Notes: generated from the sequence alone by a model not told the origin. Counted from the first letter of the stretch, positions 7,562-15,216 are shown. The stretch: 26,936 bases of DNA from JAPUDQ01 sp049291395 (GCA_049291395.1 JBATPJ010000031.1:1-26936), one strand, 5' to 3'. A program made the numbers and translations.

Positions 7562-8137
7562 CTACTGCAGCAACGAGTCTGGCATGTCTATACTATTGAG
7601 CGTGTCCTCCGTCGCACTACTAACACCCGTTCCAGAGTAATACGGTATCCATATCCCGTTAGTTTTCTTAACGACACATCGGCTAGGGGTAACTTCAGGA
7701 TACTCCAACCTTACGAGAGCAAACGGTGGCTCTTTCTTTACAATAGTAATAGTTGGGGGATTTTTCTGGGTGATAGTGAACGTCCCTGAGCTTATTGCCC
7801 TACTATGCGTAAAGCTTGCGACATAGGCTATGCATGTTTCACCAATCAGTTCATCATCTGACTTGTCCGCTGCTTTTTTAAGCTTTTGCAATTCAGCATT
7901 GAGTGTCGTAATAGTTTGCGTGGATGCATTTAGCTCGTCGAGCTTTGCGTCGACGGCCGTTTTTTGATCATACCAAAGATAGGTCATAATACCGACACCA
8001 AGCAGTGCGAGCAAAAATAGTACACCGACAAATGAGAATGCTCGTCTGCGTTTTCCCGTATCAGGTGACACCGGTGATGGCTTCATGCCTGGGACCATTG
8101 TTGTTTCCGGAGTCGCTGTTTTCTTTGGGTCACCCAT
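7562..8137 (-). CDS. Single-pass membrane protein with coiled coil, unknown function
   Basis: Not recognised. The 191-residue protein has a Pro/Thr-rich cytoplasmic N-terminus ending in KRRR, one membrane segment (about residues 33-54), a predicted coiled coil (about 60-95, KLDELNASTQTITTLNAELQKLKK) and an outer domain of about 95 residues rich in beta-forming residues. That domain contains two cysteines (in GETCIAYV and SRCVVKK) that could form a disulfide. An AAAGGAATAGG ribosome site precedes the ATG. It is the last of three small genes read in the same direction, 22 bases after the previous stop. Confidence 0.75.
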   Translation of the reverse strand: MGDPKKTATPETTMVPGMKPSPVSPDTGKRRRAFSFVGVLFLLALLGVGIMTYLWYDQKTAVDAKLDELNASTQTITTLNAELQKLKKAADKSDDELIGETCIAYVASFTHSRAISSGTFTITQKNPPTITIVKKEPPFALVRLEYPEVTPSRCVVKKTNGIWIPYYSGTGVSSATEDTLNSIDMPDSLLQ

Positions 8138-8159
8138 ACCTATTCCTTTGTTCGTTACT

Positions 8160-8342
8160 TTACTTAGTGTGATCTATCCCAATTTGGTCAAACGTTGTTT
8201 TGGCGCCCTGGACAATATCGTCTTTGATCGCACTTGTCGAAGAAACGGCCCGGGAGGCCACGTCGGTCACACTTTTCGTAATATCGTCTTTGACATCGAG
8301 AAATTCACACGCGATCGAACCAAAATCACGTAAGAAGCTCAT
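8160..8342 (-). CDS. Small protein of unknown function (60 residues)
   Basis: Not recognised. From the ATG at 8342 the product is 60 residues, MSFLRDFGSIACEFLDV and onwards, with regularly spaced hydrophobics in an otherwise polar, helix-like sequence and no membrane segment. A GTG at 8363 would add seven residues, but TGATATACT (8358-8350) ends seven bases before the ATG, so transcription probably starts at the ATG and removes the GTG. It lies 17 bases after the 83-residue gene and 22 bases before the 191-residue membrane protein; the regular spacing and direction support a real gene. Confidence 0.6.
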   Translation of the reverse strand: MSFLRDFGSIACEFLDVKDDITKSVTDVASRAVSSTSAIKDDIVQGAKTTFDQIGIDHTK

Positions 8343-8349
8343 GCCATCT

Positions 8350-8358
8350 AGTATATCA
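8350..8358 (-). promoter_or_regulatory. Extended -10 element, near-leaderless promoter
   Basis: TGATATACT on the minus strand with seven bases to the ATG at 8342. The usual distance from -10 to the transcript start is about seven bases, so the message would begin at the start codon. Confidence 0.5.
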
Positions 8359-8372
8359 CTCACAGACCCCGG

Positions 8373-8624
8373 CTAAGAATCAAACTTGAACCAGCTTGGG
8401 TCGTGGGAGATATCGTCTTCGACTTTCGTCCAAAACTGATCGAGTTCGGCTTCGTCGGGGCGATCAGTCAGCTGCCAGTTATCATCGTGGTCGATCGGGT
8501 CGGTCTGAACGGCGGTAGTGAGTTCATCGTCATCATCGACGACCGGGCTGAGCTGCAGTGTCTTCGGCTGGCGAAGGCTGAGTGACGGAAGCGAGAGGTG
8601 GAATTTTGGTTTTATTTCTAACAT
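8373..8624 (-). CDS. Small acidic protein of unknown function (83 residues)
   Basis: Not recognised. Soluble and strongly acidic in its middle and end (VVDDDDEL, DPIDHDDNW, KVEDDISHDPSW), with a more basic, leucine/serine-rich start (KPKFHLSLPSLSLRQPK). No membrane segment and no catalytic motif. Its promoter is the best consensus match in the window (TTGACA, 17 bases, TAATAT), which argues that it is a real, well-expressed gene. It overlaps nothing and sits between the Zincin_1 protease gene and the 60-residue gene, all on the minus strand. Confidence 0.7.
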   Translation of the reverse strand: MLEIKPKFHLSLPSLSLRQPKTLQLSPVVDDDDELTTAVQTDPIDHDDNWQLTDRPDEAELDQFWTKVEDDISHDPSWFKFDS

Positions 8625-8637
8625 GGGCTATGCATTC

Positions 8638-8666
8638 ATATTAGCATAAGAATATAAAAATGTCAA
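8638..8666 (-). promoter_or_regulatory. Strong consensus promoter of the 83-residue gene
   Basis: Minus strand: TTGACA (8666-8661), 17 bases, TGC then TAATAT (8643-8638), an almost perfect -35/-10 pair. The predicted start lies about six bases before the ATG at 8624. The stop codon TGA of the upstream protease gene is inside the -35 hexamer. Confidence 0.8.
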
Positions 8667-9046
8667 TGCCAGCGGGCTTCGATAGCGTGTATCTGGTCGT
8701 GATTGAGGCCGTAATAGTGAGCGATCTCGTGCCAGAGCGTGTGTTTGATCTGTCGATAAAAACTCGCCTCGTCGTGCGATATGGCCACGATGGGATATTT
8801 AAACAGCGTGATCTTGTCCGGCAGCACGAGGTTGTAGCCTGCCCCGCGCTGCGGCAACGGGATGCCTTCGTAGAGCCCCAGGAGAAGCTGATCACCCCGC
8901 AGGCGAAGTTTGTGCGCCTGCTCCGGTGTCGGCTCGTCAGCATAGGTGATCACAACGTTGTTCAGGTGCTCGATATATCGCTCAGGCATCTCGCCCATGG
9001 CGCGGGAGATGAGCTGGTCAAAGGTCTCGTCGGTGATATCGTGCAT
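8663..9046 (-). CDS. Zincin_1-type metallopeptidase family protein
   Basis: Small zinc-metalloprotease-fold protein of the Zincin_1 (DUF1025) family found in many bacteria; its substrate is unknown. The 127-residue length is typical. The zinc motif is intact near the C-terminus, HEIAHYYGLNHDQI (HExxH plus a third histidine), preceded by the family pattern of an N-terminal helix (DETFDQLISRAMGEMPERY) and LLLGLYEGIPLPQRG. It has no signal peptide and is probably cytoplasmic. A TATACT box ends seven bases before the ATG at 9046, another near-leaderless arrangement. It is divergent from the dehydrogenase-mutase fusion gene. Confidence 0.9.
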   Translation of the reverse strand: MHDITDETFDQLISRAMGEMPERYIEHLNNVVITYADEPTPEQAHKLRLRGDQLLLGLYEGIPLPQRGAGYNLVLPDKITLFKYPIVAISHDEASFYRQIKHTLWHEIAHYYGLNHDQIHAIEARWH

Positions 9047-9053
9047 GGAATAA

Positions 9054-9059
9054 AGTATA
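9054..9059 (-). promoter_or_regulatory. -10 box of the metallopeptidase gene
   Basis: TATACT on the minus strand, seven bases from the ATG at 9046; no convincing -35 was seen. Confidence 0.4.
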
Positions 9060-9092
9060 GAGCATCGATCACCCAGCTCTCTACGCTCCCCA

Positions 9093-9121
9093 TTTACGAT
9101 TCGACGATTTCCGTCTACAAT
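9093..9121 (+). promoter_or_regulatory. Promoter of the dehydrogenase-mutase fusion gene
   Basis: TTTACG (9093-9098), 17 bases and TACAAT (9116-9121), followed by a leader of about 35 bases ending in an AGAGGTGG ribosome site. The gene therefore has a normal leader, unlike several neighbours. Confidence 0.5.
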
Positions 9122-9162
9122 ACTACGTAATAACCATAATAACTTTAGAGGTGGGCACTCCT

Positions 9163-10794
9163 ATGGCAGTCATCGTTTTTTATGAAGCAACCAAAATGGA
9201 TGAGCATCAGCTCGCCGAGGGGCTGCAATCGACCGATCATCACTGGGAATTCGTCCGTGACCAGATCAGTCTGCGCAATCTCAACGAAGATGCCGAGGTG
9301 ATATCAGTCTTTGTGACCAGCCAAGTCACCCGTCAAATGATCGAGAAAATGCCACGACTCAAACTTATCGCTACCCGCAGCACCGGCTTTGACCATATCG
9401 ACCTCGAAGCCGCCACGGCTCGCGGCGTCACTGTCCTCAATGTCCCGACCTATGGCGAAAACACTGTCGCCGAAGCTGCCTTCTCACTGATGCTCGCCCT
9501 GACCCGCAAACTTATCCCGACGGTCAGCGCCACCCGCAAAGGTACCTTTGTCGCCAGCGATCTAACCGGTGTCGACCTCAAAGGTCGTACGCTCGGCGTC
9601 ATCGGCATGGGACACATCGGTCGCCACGTCGCTCACATCGCCAAAGGCTTCGAGATGAATGTCATCGCCTATGATGTCCACGAAGACGCAGCCTTCGCCA
9701 AAGAAATTGGCCTCGAATACGTCAGTTTCAACGACCTCCTCGCTCGTAGCGACATCATCACCCTGCACACCCCGCTCCTGGCCGACAACTACCACCTGAT
9801 CAACCAAGCAACTATCGCCAAGATGAAAAAGGGCGCAATTTTGATCAACACGGCGCGCGGTGAGCTCGTCGAAAACCGTGCCGTCATCCATGCCGTTAAG
9901 AGCGGTCACCTCGCCGGCGCTGGCCTGGACACCATCGAAGGCGAAAAACTGATCCTGCAAAAAGGCGTCATCGACGCCCTCGATAGTAGCCGCACTAGCC
10001 CAACGACGTTTGAGCACGCCACCGAAGTCCACGCCATGCTGCAAATCCCCAACATCGTCATCACGCAGCACGCCGCCTTCAACACCGCCGAAGCTATCGC
10101 TCGCATCAACGACACGACCGTCCAAAATATCGTCAAATTCTGGTACGGCGAGATGCCAAACCGCGTGCAAAACCACGCCACCCAGGGCAAACTCATCATC
10201 GTCCGCCACACCGAGTCAGAGTGGAACGCACAGGGCCTCTGGACCGGTACAACCGATGTTCACCTCAGCCAAAAAGGCTTCGCCGATGCTGCAACGATGG
10301 GCACCAAGCTCAAAGACATCCACTTTGACTACGCCTACACGTCACAGCAAATTCGCTCACAAGAGACACTCGAAGCGATCAAAAACGCCTCTGGCCAGCT
10401 CGACCTCCACTCTGAAGCAAGCGGCGCGATCAACGAGCGTGATTACGGTGTCTACACCGGTATGAACAAAGAAAAAGTCCATGCATCGATCGGCACCGAG
10501 GCATTCAACACCCTCAGGCGTAGCTGGGACGGCCCCGTCGAAGGCGGCGAAACGCTCAAAGACGTCTACGCCCGCGTCATACCGTTTTACCTGCGTGTCA
10601 TCCTGCCCCGCGTCCGCCACGGCCAAAATGTCTTGATGGTCGCCCACGGTAATTCCATCCGCTCACTCATCAAATACATCGAAAACATCTCCGATGACAA
10701 GATCGGTGTCACCGAAATGCCCCAAGACGACGCCCTCATCTACGAAGTTGATTTCGATGGCCGCGAGAAGTCCAAAGACATCATCAAGCTATAA
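9163..10794 (+). CDS. Fusion: D-2-hydroxyacid (D-lactate-type) dehydrogenase + 2,3-bisphosphoglycerate-dependent phosphoglycerate mutase
   Basis: One 543-residue frame carries two complete enzymes. Residues 1 to about 335 are an NAD-dependent D-2-hydroxyacid dehydrogenase: GMGHIG Rossmann motif at 148-153, catalytic Arg232 (NTARGE), Glu259 (GLDTIEGE) and His303 (ITQHAAF). The insertion between the Glu and His boxes resembles D-lactate dehydrogenases. From about 344 to the end is a histidine phosphatase domain most like GpmA: His349 in RHTESEWN, Glu425 in INERDYGVYTG and His495 in AHGNSIRSLIKY. The lid loop after RRSWDGP is shortened. The junction (PNRVQNHATQGKLIIVRHT) has no stop or frameshift. 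ATG 9163 is chosen for its AGAGGTGG ribosome site; GTG 9151 is also in frame. The pairing suggests one polypeptide covering 3PG to 2PG conversion and pyruvate reduction; the exact keto acid is inferred. Confidence 0.93.
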   Translation: MAVIVFYEATKMDEHQLAEGLQSTDHHWEFVRDQISLRNLNEDAEVISVFVTSQVTRQMIEKMPRLKLIATRSTGFDHIDLEAATARGVTVLNVPTYGENTVAEAAFSLMLALTRKLIPTVSATRKGTFVASDLTGVDLKGRTLGVIGMGHIGRHVAHIAKGFEMNVIAYDVHEDAAFAKEIGLEYVSFNDLLARSDIITLHTPLLADNYHLINQATIAKMKKGAILINTARGELVENRAVIHAVKSGHLAGAGLDTIEGEKLILQKGVIDALDSSRTSPTTFEHATEVHAMLQIPNIVITQHAAFNTAEAIARINDTTVQNIVKFWYGEMPNRVQNHATQGKLIIVRHTESEWNAQGLWTGTTDVHLSQKGFADAATMGTKLKDIHFDYAYTSQQIRSQETLEAIKNASGQLDLHSEASGAINERDYGVYTGMNKEKVHASIGTEAFNTLRRSWDGPVEGGETLKDVYARVIPFYLRVILPRVRHGQNVLMVAHGNSIRSLIKYIENISDDKIGVTEMPQDDALIYEVDFDGREKSKDIIKL

Positions 10795-11625
10795 GATCTG
10801 GTCTTTGCGGAGCAAAATTGTCTGCAAATGAAATTTTTTACTCAGTTCGTGATCAAGCTCTGGGCGGATCAGGAGGATGGTCGCCATGACGTCAGCGATC
10901 AGCGCTGTCCGAGCGAGCACATAGGTGCTGATGACATCTGACGTGCTTGACTCACTCGTCGCGGGATCGATGATGTGATGATGCGTCGCGCCGTCATGCT
11001 CCCAAGTACGCATGACTGACGAACTGACCGCCAGCGCGCCGTGACTGATCGGTGTCTGACCGATCTGTTCGTCATGCCTCGTCGGATGCTGCAGCGCGAT
11101 ATCGATCGGCGTGTCGCTATGGACGTACATATCACCACCACCATTGACGATAAACTGGCTATGGCCGCAGTCTTGCATAATTGTCACAAATTTGTCGATC
11201 AGCCAGCCTTTGCCAAGACCGCCAAGATCGATGACACTTTCACTTGGGATGACTATTTTATCTCTGGTGATTTCACTTCGTTGCCAGAAATTATCGACAA
11301 CTTCCCCGCTCCGCTGGCGATCACCATAGCCCAGCCGATGCAGCACACCGCCGACCGAGATATCGAACGCGCCGTGCGATACGGCGTACATATCGCGGGC
11401 GAAGATCAGCATATCGTAGAGCTCCGACGGGACATCCTCCAGCACCTTATCGACATTTAGCCGCCCGACGAAAGACGTGTCCGTAAAGCGCGTATAGTCG
11501 CGGTTAAACTCATCCATCGCCGCGTCGATACGTCGCTTGGTTGCCACCGGAAATGTCCGTGCACCCGGAAGCTCAAACCACCAGTGCGTCCCGATCCCCT
11601 CGCGCGTATAAATATTAGCGGCCAA
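10789..11625 (-). CDS. apbE: ApbE-like FMN transferase
   Basis: ApbE moves FMN from FAD onto a Ser/Thr of exported FMN-binding proteins. The 278-residue protein has the family boxes in order: REGIGTHWWFEL, DYTRFTDTS, the DLGGLGKGWLIDKF box, NGGGDMYV, HHIIDPATSES and a C-terminal ALIADVMATILL with the magnesium-binding Asp. The only supported start is TTG at 11625, after a GGAG site; there is a stop upstream and no other start in frame. This leaves no signal peptide or lipobox, unlike most ApbE proteins, so it may be cytoplasmic or exported by another route. Its stop codon overlaps that of the convergent fusion gene by six bases. The FMN-binding substrate candidate lies just upstream on the same strand. 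Confidence 0.9.
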   Translation of the reverse strand: MAANIYTREGIGTHWWFELPGARTFPVATKRRIDAAMDEFNRDYTRFTDTSFVGRLNVDKVLEDVPSELYDMLIFARDMYAVSHGAFDISVGGVLHRLGYGDRQRSGEVVDNFWQRSEITRDKIVIPSESVIDLGGLGKGWLIDKFVTIMQDCGHSQFIVNGGGDMYVHSDTPIDIALQHPTRHDEQIGQTPISHGALAVSSSVMRTWEHDGATHHHIIDPATSESSTSDVISTYVLARTALIADVMATILLIRPELDHELSKKFHLQTILLRKDQIL

Positions 11626-11756
11626 CTTGAACTCCGTGCGTTCGCCAGCCCAGAGTGGCGTGCAGCGGGGTGGACTGCTCGACAGGACCCTGGGAGCGGG
11701 AGCGCACTAACAAAATTTGACTTGCAAATTTTGGGCAGCGACCATCAAGTAACAAA
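11626..11756 (-). other. GC-rich structured spacer between the FMN-binding protein and ApbE
   Basis: The 131-base gap holds no credible gene. It starts with a 9-base A/T-rich inverted repeat (CAAAATTTG and its complement, loop of five, 11711-11733). It continues into about 70 bases that are markedly GC-rich with several short complementary words, and ends in the GGAG site of the TTG start of apbE. The sharp change in composition and the length, unusual in a window with gaps mostly under 30 bases, suggest an intergenic repeat or a structured RNA. Confidence 0.4.
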
Positions 11757-12263
11757 CTAGGCCTTAGCATCTGCTCTAATTGTATCAAGGACTGCGTTAA
11801 AGGCATCGCTCGTCAGGCTCGCCCCGCCGACGCGACTGACTGAGACGCTTGATAATGATTCACCCTTCACGGCAGAACTGATCAAGGATTCAAAATCGCT
11901 GATATACCGACCAGACTCGTGATCGCTATATGAATTATCAACCGTCAGGTTCGTGATCACACCGCCAGCCACCGTGATCGTGGCAGAGAGTGAGTTGACG
12001 TCACCTTTCGGCACGCTATAATTCACGCTCGCGACATACGTCCCGTCGGCATATGACGAACTCGACTCACTCAATGTCAACGTATTGGTTGTTGCCGGCG
12101 TGGCGGCACTAGACGTCGTCGTACTCTGCACCGGCGAACCTGCGACCGATGGTGTTGCTGATATAGTATCTGGAGTCGCAAATAATGCGTATCCACCGAA
12201 GCCCGCCGCCGCAATCACCGCGGTCGAGCCGATAACTGTAAAGATTTTTTGTGATGTATTCAT
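11757..12263 (-). CDS. Exported FMN-binding domain protein, likely ApbE substrate
   Basis: The 168-residue protein has an N-terminal signal/anchor segment (about residues 7-30), a Ser/Thr/Ala-rich linker (about 34-72) and a small FMN_bind domain (about 73-168, ADGTYVASVNYSVPKGDV onwards). The flavinylation site appears as VGGASLTSDAF, with Ser149 where most family members have a threonine within an SGAT-type motif. It would therefore carry FMN on the outer face of the membrane and shuttle electrons. A TATAGT box ends eight bases before the ATG at 12263. The adjacent apbE, read in the same direction, is the expected modifying enzyme. No membrane reductase partner (NqrB/RnfD-like) is in the window. 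Confidence 0.87.
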   Translation of the reverse strand: MNTSQKIFTVIGSTAVIAAAGFGGYALFATPDTISATPSVAGSPVQSTTTSSAATPATTNTLTLSESSSSYADGTYVASVNYSVPKGDVNSLSATITVAGGVITNLTVDNSYSDHESGRYISDFESLISSAVKGESLSSVSVSRVGGASLTSDAFNAVLDTIRADAKA

Positions 12264-12370
12264 GGTTCAGTACTATAATACCGCCGTTTGAAAAATAGCT
12301 GAGAAAAATATCATGCGAGTCCAGCCGCTACACCTTGCGCGAAAATGCTAATGGCTTAATAATAGAAGTA

Positions 12371-14140
12371 ATGGCACATCAGGTGAAAAAAAATTTGGGC
12401 GCGATCATTCGCCGTGGCGGCGTTGAGTTTCGTGTCTGGGCGCCATTTGCAAAGCAAGTCTCAGTGACCGGTAATCTCGCCGATCACCCGATCGCAATGA
12501 ATTCTGAGAGTGATGGCTATTGGTCGCTCATGCAGCCCGGCGCCAAACCCGGCCAGACCTACCAGTACCAGATCACCACTCAGGATGACCGGACGCTCTA
12601 TCGCAACGACCCCCGAGCGCGCGCTCTCACCGGCAGCGAAAACGGCACATCTGTCATCGTCGCCAATGATTTTGACTGGGGTGATGACGTCTTCCTGCCG
12701 ATACCACGTGAACGGCAGATCATCTACGAACTCCACGTCGGCACATTCGCCCGCCCCGATGCATCGACAGCCGCAACCTTCTATGACGCCATCGAGAAGC
12801 TGGATTATCTGGAAGAGCTCGGCGTCAACATGATCGAACTCATGCCTGTCACCTGTATGGTCAGTAGCCATGGCTGGGGTTACGCGCCCAATCACATCTA
12901 TGCTGTCGAGAGTAGCTACGGCGGCCGTCACGGCCTGATGAGCTTCGTGCGAGCCTGCCACGACCGCGGTATCGGCGTGATCCTCGATGTCGTTTTCAAC
13001 CATTTCGATGGCAATGGCGGACTATGGCAATTCGACGGCTGGAGTGAAGACAACCACGGGGGCATCTATTTCTACAACGACTGGCGCGGCGACACACCGT
13101 GGGGCGGCCGACCCGACTATGGCCGACCCGAAGTCCGCCAGTTCATCCTGGACAACATCGTCATGTGGTTTAACGAATACCGGGTCGACGGACTGCGTAT
13201 CGACTCAACGATCTACATGCGCAACACTGCTGCTCGCGATGGCGACAGCGCCCATGACCTGCCTGATGCCTGGCAGCTGCTTAGTGATATCACGACCGTC
13301 GCGCACAAGGTTCGCCCTGGTGGCATCCTGATCGCTGAAGATTTTGCGGTGACTGATTTTATCACCAAGCCGGTCGCTGATCAGGGTTGCGGCTTCGACG
13401 CACAGTGGGGACTCGGCTTCCCGTATGTACTTCGCGATGCGCTGGGACTCACCTACGGCAAGCCCGCCGACCTCACCAATCTCGTCACAGAGCTATATCA
13501 TCGGTTCAACGGTGATGCCTGGCAAAAAATCATCTTCGCCGATTCGCACGATACGGCCGCAAACGGCTCAGTCCGGCTCAACGAAGCAGCTGATCCCGAT
13601 GGTGGCGATAATCTCTCAGCACAACAACGCCTGCTGACCGCATCGGCTATCGCCCTGACCGCACCGGGCATCCCGATGATGCTCCAGGGCCAAGAATTTA
13701 TGCAAGAAGGCGCCTTCAACGACTGGCAAGCTCTCGAGTGGAACAAAGCCACCGAGTATCATGGTATCGTCCTGGCCCACCAGCATCTGATCCAGCATCG
13801 ACTCAACACCTATGGCGTCACGGCGGGCTTACTCGGCCAATCACTGGCCATCTTCCACCAAAACGACCACAATACCGTCCTTGGCTACCACCGCTGGGAC
13901 AAAGGCGGACCTGGCGACGATACGCTCGTCCTTGCAAATTTCGGCGGCGATCATTTTGAGCAGTACGACGTCCACTTGCCGGTCGCTGGCACCTGGTATA
14001 TCCGGTTCAACAGCACGTGGCACGGCTACAGCGAAGCGTTCCCAGACTTCGTGACTGAGTCATTTACGACTGATGGGTCGGGCAACGCGACTATCACCCT
14101 ACCCTCGCATGCCGTGCTGATCATGTCTCAGGATAACTAA
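12371..14140 (+). CDS. glgB: GH13 alpha-glucan enzyme, probably 1,4-alpha-glucan branching enzyme-like
   Basis: Glycoside hydrolase family 13 protein acting on glycogen-like glucans. Of 589 residues, about 1-95 form a CBM48-like beta domain (EFRVWAPFAKQVSVTG), then the TIM barrel and a beta C-domain. The conserved regions are present: DVVFNH, GLRIDST with nucleophile Asp278, LIAEDF with acid/base Glu323, and ADSHDTAAN with Asp394. The start region HVGTFARPD and the WGYAPNHIYAVESSYGG stretch resemble branching enzymes and maltooligosyltrehalose trehalohydrolases; I favour branching-type but a hydrolase is possible. A TTG at 12335 is in frame, yet a TTGCGC/TAATAA promoter-like pair ends eight bases before ATG 12371, so the later start is preferred. 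It is divergent from the FMN-binding gene and convergent with metK. Confidence 0.85.
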   Translation: MAHQVKKNLGAIIRRGGVEFRVWAPFAKQVSVTGNLADHPIAMNSESDGYWSLMQPGAKPGQTYQYQITTQDDRTLYRNDPRARALTGSENGTSVIVANDFDWGDDVFLPIPRERQIIYELHVGTFARPDASTAATFYDAIEKLDYLEELGVNMIELMPVTCMVSSHGWGYAPNHIYAVESSYGGRHGLMSFVRACHDRGIGVILDVVFNHFDGNGGLWQFDGWSEDNHGGIYFYNDWRGDTPWGGRPDYGRPEVRQFILDNIVMWFNEYRVDGLRIDSTIYMRNTAARDGDSAHDLPDAWQLLSDITTVAHKVRPGGILIAEDFAVTDFITKPVADQGCGFDAQWGLGFPYVLRDALGLTYGKPADLTNLVTELYHRFNGDAWQKIIFADSHDTAANGSVRLNEAADPDGGDNLSAQQRLLTASAIALTAPGIPMMLQGQEFMQEGAFNDWQALEWNKATEYHGIVLAHQHLIQHRLNTYGVTAGLLGQSLAIFHQNDHNTVLGYHRWDKGGPGDDTLVLANFGGDHFEQYDVHLPVAGTWYIRFNSTWHGYSEAFPDFVTESFTTDGSGNATITLPSHAVLIMSQDN

Positions 14141-14163
14141 AAAAGTAAAACTCACTCCCCTGT

Positions 14164-15144
14164 TTATTGCGCGATCTGCTCCCATGAGAACTCCGCGTGG
14201 CCGAAGTGTCCATAACGGGCGGTTGGTTCGTAGATCGGTCGACGGAGATCAAGAGCGGCGATGATACCTCGTGGGCTGAGATCGTAGCCTTCGACGACTT
14301 CTTGGACGCCATCGATCGTCACGGTTGCCTCGAGTGGTTGGTCGTAGCCGATTGCGTACGCCAGGTGGCAAAAGACTTCATGCGCACCGCGCTTTTGCAG
14401 ATAGTCACTAGCGATCTTGCGTGCCATGTAGGCCGCGCTACGATCGACTTTGCTCGGGTCTTTGCCGCTAAAGCAACCGCCGCCGATCGGAATGCTCGGA
14501 CCGTAGTTATCGACGACCAGTTTGCGTCCCGTCAAGCCAGCGTCGGCTTCGAAGCCGCCCTGCTGCCAATCACCCGCAGGGTTGGCGTGGATTGCCACGT
14601 CATCGATCGCGTCGGCCAGCGGCTCGGCCGAGACCCATTCTTGAACTGCGGCAAGTAACTCGTCATGTGGCGCGTTTTGAAAGCTCGCGACCAATGCCGT
14701 GATGCGACCGTCTTTGAGCGTCACCTGAGTCTTGCCGTCGAACGGCCAGCGCTCGAAGAGGTATTGATTGAGTTTGCGGCTGAGCACTACCTCAAGTGGT
14801 AATAGCTCCTCCGTCTCATCGCAGGCATAGCCGACCATGATACCTTGGTCACCAGCGCCACCAGTATCAACGCCCTGGGCGATCTCTGGGCTTTGTTTGA
14901 CGAGGTGTACGATCAGCTCGACATCACCAGCAATCCGCTGCACGATCGGCTGAACGTCAATGTGGTTTTTGGCCGTGACTTCGCCAGTGATAAACACTGA
15001 GCCATGACCGCCGACCGTCTCTACAGCGACACGGGCAGTGGCATCTTCGGCGAGGTAAGCGTCGAGGATAGCGTCTGATATTTGGTCACATAGTTTGTCT
15101 GGGTGCTTTGGTGATACTGATTCTGCGGTGCGAAAACGACTCAT
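14164..15144 (-). CDS. metK: S-adenosylmethionine synthetase (compact form)
   Basis: Makes SAM from methionine and ATP. All core motifs are present: ESVSPKHPDKLCDQISDA, GEVTAKNHID, the methionine-loop GAGDQGIMVGYA and the P-loop-like GGGCFSGKDPSKVDRSAAYMAR. At 326 residues it is about 50-70 shorter than typical bacterial MetK (about 380-400), with loops lost between motifs rather than a domain deleted. The ATG at 15144 has a strong AAGGAGAAACT ribosome site. The gene is preceded by a SAM-I riboswitch and terminator and followed after 23 bases by the stop of the convergent GH13 gene. Confidence 0.96.
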   Translation of the reverse strand: MSRFRTAESVSPKHPDKLCDQISDAILDAYLAEDATARVAVETVGGHGSVFITGEVTAKNHIDVQPIVQRIAGDVELIVHLVKQSPEIAQGVDTGGAGDQGIMVGYACDETEELLPLEVVLSRKLNQYLFERWPFDGKTQVTLKDGRITALVASFQNAPHDELLAAVQEWVSAEPLADAIDDVAIHANPAGDWQQGGFEADAGLTGRKLVVDNYGPSIPIGGGCFSGKDPSKVDRSAAYMARKIASDYLQKRGAHEVFCHLAYAIGYDQPLEATVTIDGVQEVVEGYDLSPRGIIAALDLRRPIYEPTARYGHFGHAEFSWEQIAQ

Positions 15145-15164
15145 AGTTTCTCCTTATATTTTTT

Positions 15165-15198
15165 AACAAAACAAAACCGCCTGGCGAGCAGACGGCTT
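15165..15198 (-). terminator. Regulatory intrinsic terminator in the metK leader
   Basis: Minus strand: a 10-base stem (AAGCCGTCTG with CAGGCGGTTT, two G-T pairs, loop CTCGC) followed by TTTTGTTTTGTT. It lies between the SAM aptamer and the metK ribosome site, as expected for a transcription-attenuating expression platform. Confidence 0.8.
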
Positions 15199-15216
15199 TA
15201 TCGAGCGACGCACGTC

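Noticed and set aside
9562..10209. 215-residue minus-strand frame opposite the dehydrogenase domain
   Set aside because: Acidic, low-complexity sequence produced by antisense reading of a codon-biased gene; no start signal and no motif.
11626..11700. tRNA or SRP RNA in the GC-rich spacer
   Set aside because: No cloverleaf, no T-loop motif in the right context and no GGAAG/SRP core could be fitted.
12461..13003. 180-residue minus-strand frame opposite the GH13 gene
   Set aside because: Antisense shadow of the catalytic domain coding sequence; no family features.
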